From positions 1 to 8,905 of the forward strand of contig NZ_JOCB01000174.1 in the NCBI RefSeq assembly GCF_000718775.1: DNA of 8,905 nucleotides, in the 5' to 3' direction. The position numbers were made by a program, and so were the translations under genes. Origin of the DNA: Streptomyces sp. NRRL S-31. Its GTDB lineage: Bacteria; Actinomycetota; Actinomycetes; Streptomycetales; Streptomycetaceae. Below the pieces are notes generated by a model. That model saw only the letters and a list, made by a program, of their open reading frames with translations. It was not told where the DNA came from and did no database searches. Every line of letters starts with the position of its first letter. Position 1 is the first letter of the stretch. Shown piece after piece: positions 6,752-8,905 of the stretch.

Positions 6752-7591
6752 TCACTTGACCGATCCCGCCATCACGCCCTGCACGAAGTGCCGCTGGAAG
6801 GCGAAGAAGACCACGACCGGCACGATCAGCGACAGGAACGCGCCCGGCGCGAGGACGTCGATGTTGCTGCCGAACTGGCGGATCTGGGACTGGAGTTCCA
6901 CGGTCAGGGGCTGGGCGGAGCTGTCGGCGAAGAGCAGGGCGACCAGCATGTCGTTCCAGACCCACAGGAACTGGAAGATGGCGAGCGAGGCGATCGCCGG
7001 GCGGCCCACCGGCAGCACCAGCTGGATGAAGATGCGCCATTCCCCACCGCCGTCCATCCGGGCCGCCTCCAGCATCTCCTTCGGCATCTCCGCGAAGTAG
7101 TTGCGCAACAGGAAGACGGCGAAGGGCAGGCCGTAGGCGACGTGGAAGAGGACCACACCGGGGATCGTGCCGAACAGGCCCAGCGCGCCGAAGAGCTTGG
7201 CGACGGGCAGCAGACCGATCTGCACCGGCACCACCAGCAGGGCCACCACCAGCAGGAACAGCGGTTCCTTGAAGGGGAAGTCCATCCAGGCGAAGGCGTA
7301 TGCGGCCAGGGCCGCGATGACGACGACGAGCACCGTGGCCGGCACCGAGATCAGCACCGTGTTCCAGAAGGCCCGCGTCATGCCGGAGTTGCCCAGCAGC
7401 GCCGAGTAGTTGTCGAAGGACAGCTGGCCGGGGCTCGCCAGGGCCGTCCACCAGCCGCCCTCCGCCGTCTCCCGGGCCGAGCGCAGGGAGGAGAGGAACA
7501 GGCCCGCGAGCGGGGTCAGCCAGACGAGGCCGATCACCACCAGGAAGGCCTGCACCAGGCTGTTGCCCAGGCCCCGCCTGATCGCGTTCAT
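6752..7591 (-). CDS. Carbohydrate ABC transporter permease, AglG/MalG type
   Basis: This is an integral membrane permease that would form half of the channel of a sugar importer with the neighbouring AglF-like protein. The 279-residue product has the six-helix MalG layout: TM1 about 12-33, then an extracytoplasmic loop (WWTALASPGQLSFDNYSALL), TM2 about 78-100, further helices near 110-130 and 142-163, and the last near 250-268. The cytoplasmic EAA loop that docks to the ATPase is clear: EAARMDGGGEW from residue 175, followed by QLVLP. The sequence FLWVWNDMLVALLF and the ending QRHFVQGVMAGSVK are typical of the alpha-glucoside AglG subgroup as I remember it, so alpha-glucosides are the best substrate guess. 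ATG 7591 is preferred over GTG 7594 because AGGAG lies 6 bases before it. The gap to the upstream permease stop is 10 bases, so they are one operon. No ATPase gene is present; Streptomyces sugar importers often share MsiK. Confidence 0.92.
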   Translation of the reverse strand: MNAIRRGLGNSLVQAFLVVIGLVWLTPLAGLFLSSLRSARETAEGGWWTALASPGQLSFDNYSALLGNSGMTRAFWNTVLISVPATVLVVVIAALAAYAFAWMDFPFKEPLFLLVVALLVVPVQIGLLPVAKLFGALGLFGTIPGVVLFHVAYGLPFAVFLLRNYFAEMPKEMLEAARMDGGGEWRIFIQLVLPVGRPAIASLAIFQFLWVWNDMLVALLFADSSAQPLTVELQSQIRQFGSNIDVLAPGAFLSLIVPVVVFFAFQRHFVQGVMAGSVK

Positions 7592-7597
7592 CACTGA

Positions 7598-7602
7598 CTC
7601 CT
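7598..7602 (-). promoter_or_regulatory. Ribosome binding site for the AglG-type permease
   Basis: AGGAG on the minus strand overlaps the final base of the upstream permease's stop codon and lies 6 bases before ATG 7591, but only 3 before GTG 7594. It decides the start and suggests coupled translation of the two permeases. Confidence 0.7.
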
Positions 7603-8905
7603 CATCGTTGACTGTTGCGGAAACGGCGGACGTTGAAGACCATCGCGGGGATCACCAGGAGCAGCAGGAGCACGCCGAGGGCGCTGCCGAGGCCCTGGTC
7701 GTTGCCGCCGCCGAAGGAGACCAGCCACATCTGGGTGGCGAGGACGGTGGCGTCCTCCTGCACCGGTCCGGGCGCGATGACGTAGACGAGGTCGAAGACC
7801 TTCAGCACGTTGATCACGAGGGTGACGAAGACGACCGTCAGGACGGGCGCCAGCAGCGGGACGGTGATCCGGCGGAAGATCTGCCACTCGTTCGCGCCGT
7901 CCATCCGGGCCGCCTCCAGCGCGTCCCGGGGCAGCGCGGACAGGCCCGCACCGATCAGGACCATCGCGAAGCCCGTCCAGATCCACAGGTAGGCGCCGAT
8001 GATCGCCGGGGTGACGAGGGCCGGCCCGAGCCAGGAGACGCCCTGGTAGGGCGGGGCGAAGTTGGCGGCGGGGAGCTTGACGGTGTACGAGCCGTCGCGC
8101 AGTCCGGCGAAGCGGAAGGAGCCGTCGGCCGCGGTGGTCGCGCTCGCGACCGTCCTGCCGTCGCGCACCGCCTCGACCTTCATGCCGGGCAGTCCGCTCT
8201 CCCCGGCGTCGACCTTGCCCTGCCGGCCTCCGCCGCCGGGGGTGAAGTCCAGGTAGACGACGCCGCGCAGTTCGCCGGGCGCCGCCTTGCGCTCGGCCGC
8301 CGCGCGGGCGGGCGAGGCGTCGGCGGGCAGGTCCTTGGGCAGGACGCCGACCATCGGCAGCGCGACCGAGCCGCCCGCGGAGGCCGTCGTCCGGTAGGAG
8401 CCGTCCCGGTCCTGGGTGAGCAGTCCGGCGCGGCCGCGGGCCGTCGGGTACGTCGAGGCGTCCTTGAAGGCGTCGTGGACGGAGACGACGGCCGCGTTCA
8501 GCACGCCCTTGTCGGGGTCCTCGTCGTAGGCGAGCCGGAAGATGATGCCGGCGGCGAGGAAGGACACGGCCATCGGCATGAACAGCAGCAGCTTGAAGGC
8601 CGTCGCCCAGCGGACCTTCTCCACCAGGACGGCCAGGATCAGACCGAGGCCGGTGAGCAGGGTGGGGGCGACGACCACCCAGATGGCGGTGTTGCGAATG
8701 GCCTTCAGCGTGGCCGGGTCGCGGAACATCTCGGTGTAGTTGTCACCGCCGACGAACTGCGTGCCGGAGGCGTCGAAGAAGCTGCGGCCGATGGAGAACA
8801 GCACCGGGTAGACGACGAGCGCGCCGAGCAGCAGCAGCGCGGGGAAGACGAAGAGCCAGGCGGCCAGCCGGCCGCGCCGCCGGCCGCGGCGCGCGGGCGC
8901 CGGGC
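7602..8905 (-). CDS. Sugar ABC transporter permease, AglF/MalF type, with an inserted SdrD-B/Cna-B-like extracytoplasmic domain (5' end cut off)
   Basis: This is the partner permease of the AglG-type protein. In-frame codons run from 8903 to TGA 7604-7602, 433 visible residues. The GTG at 8804 falls inside TM1 (WLFVFPALLLLGALVVYPVL, visible residues 16-35) and is not the start. The true start lies beyond the right edge, preceded by the Arg-rich cytoplasmic stretch ARRGRRRGR. TM2 is about 74-94 and TM3 about 103-123, followed by a very long loop at 127-290. TM4 is about 295-317; the EAA loop EAARMDGANEW starts at 330 and TM5 and TM6 follow. Ordinary family members have a loop of a few dozen residues at this point (family knowledge). 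Here, residues 214-282 read GVVYLDF, a Gly-rich turn, DAGESGLPGMKVEAV, TTAADGSFRFAGLRDGSYTV. This is the SdrD-B/Cna-B/carboxypeptidase-regulatory-like beta-sandwich pattern. The domain would face outward, where the binding protein docks. The substrate is probably an alpha-glucoside; this is inferred. Confidence 0.92.
   Translation of the reverse strand, partial: PAPARRGRRRGRLAAWLFVFPALLLLGALVVYPVLFSIGRSFFDASGTQFVGGDNYTEMFRDPATLKAIRNTAIWVVVAPTLLTGLGLILAVLVEKVRWATAFKLLLFMPMAVSFLAAGIIFRLAYDEDPDKGVLNAAVVSVHDAFKDASTYPTARGRAGLLTQDRDGSYRTTASAGGSVALPMVGVLPKDLPADASPARAAAERKAAPGELRGVVYLDFTPGGGGRQGKVDAGESGLPGMKVEAVRDGRTVASATTAADGSFRFAGLRDGSYTVKLPAANFAPPYQGVSWLGPALVTPAIIGAYLWIWTGFAMVLIGAGLSALPRDALEAARMDGANEWQIFRRITVPLLAPVLTVVFVTLVINVLKVFDLVYVIAPGPVQEDATVLATQMWLVSFGGGNDQGLGSALGVLLLLLVIPAMVFNVRRFRNSQR

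Noticed and set aside
6611..7597. A 328-codon plus-strand frame rich in His/Gln/Glu
   Set aside because: It is antisense to the AglG-type permease, and its composition is that of a reversed membrane protein gene.
7602..8804. GTG 8804 as the start of the AglF-type permease
   Set aside because: It lies in the middle of the first membrane helix, and open family-like sequence continues to the window edge.
1..8905. tRNA, rRNA, CRISPR array, insertion sequence, integrase or attachment site
   Set aside because: None was recognised on either strand. The only repeats seen are the short ones listed.

Overview
The window is about 70% GC or higher, has strong G/C third-position bias and densely packed genes, and its proteins read like those of a Streptomyces or close actinomycete relative. 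That assignment comes from codon use and remembered protein similarity, not from a database search.

Layout. (1) Positions 2-1698, plus strand: the end of a pentose-phosphate operon. The C-terminal 305 residues of OpcA (glucose-6-phosphate dehydrogenase assembly factor) overlap by 4 bases with a complete pgl gene (6-phosphogluconolactonase). (2) Positions 1699-1808: a short convergent intergenic region holding a long GC-rich hairpin, which probably terminates transcription from both sides, plus two small direct duplications. (3) Positions 1809-6589, minus strand: one very large gene for a DUF4011 / SF1 helicase / Vsr-like endonuclease / DUF3320 protein. Its reading frame breaks near position 2506, so the open frame (2252-6589) loses the end of the nuclease fold and all of DUF3320. 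That missing part survives in another frame (1809-2510). (4) Positions 6590-6751: an intergenic region with a good ribosome binding site for the helicase gene, a weak promoter candidate and an inverted repeat. (5) Positions 6752-8905, minus strand: two co-transcribed sugar ABC transporter permeases of the AglF/AglG (MalF/MalG) type. The AglF-like one runs off the right edge and carries a roughly 160-residue extracytoplasmic insertion containing an SdrD-B/Cna-B-like beta-sandwich domain.

How the genes work together. OpcA and Pgl serve the first two steps of the oxidative pentose phosphate pathway, making NADPH. The two permeases would form the membrane channel of a carbohydrate importer; its binding protein and ATPase are not in the window. 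The helicase-nuclease resembles single-gene anti-phage defence proteins and sits between these two housekeeping regions. The most notable observations are its disruption at a triple GGGGGC repeat and the Ig-like domain inserted in the permease loop.
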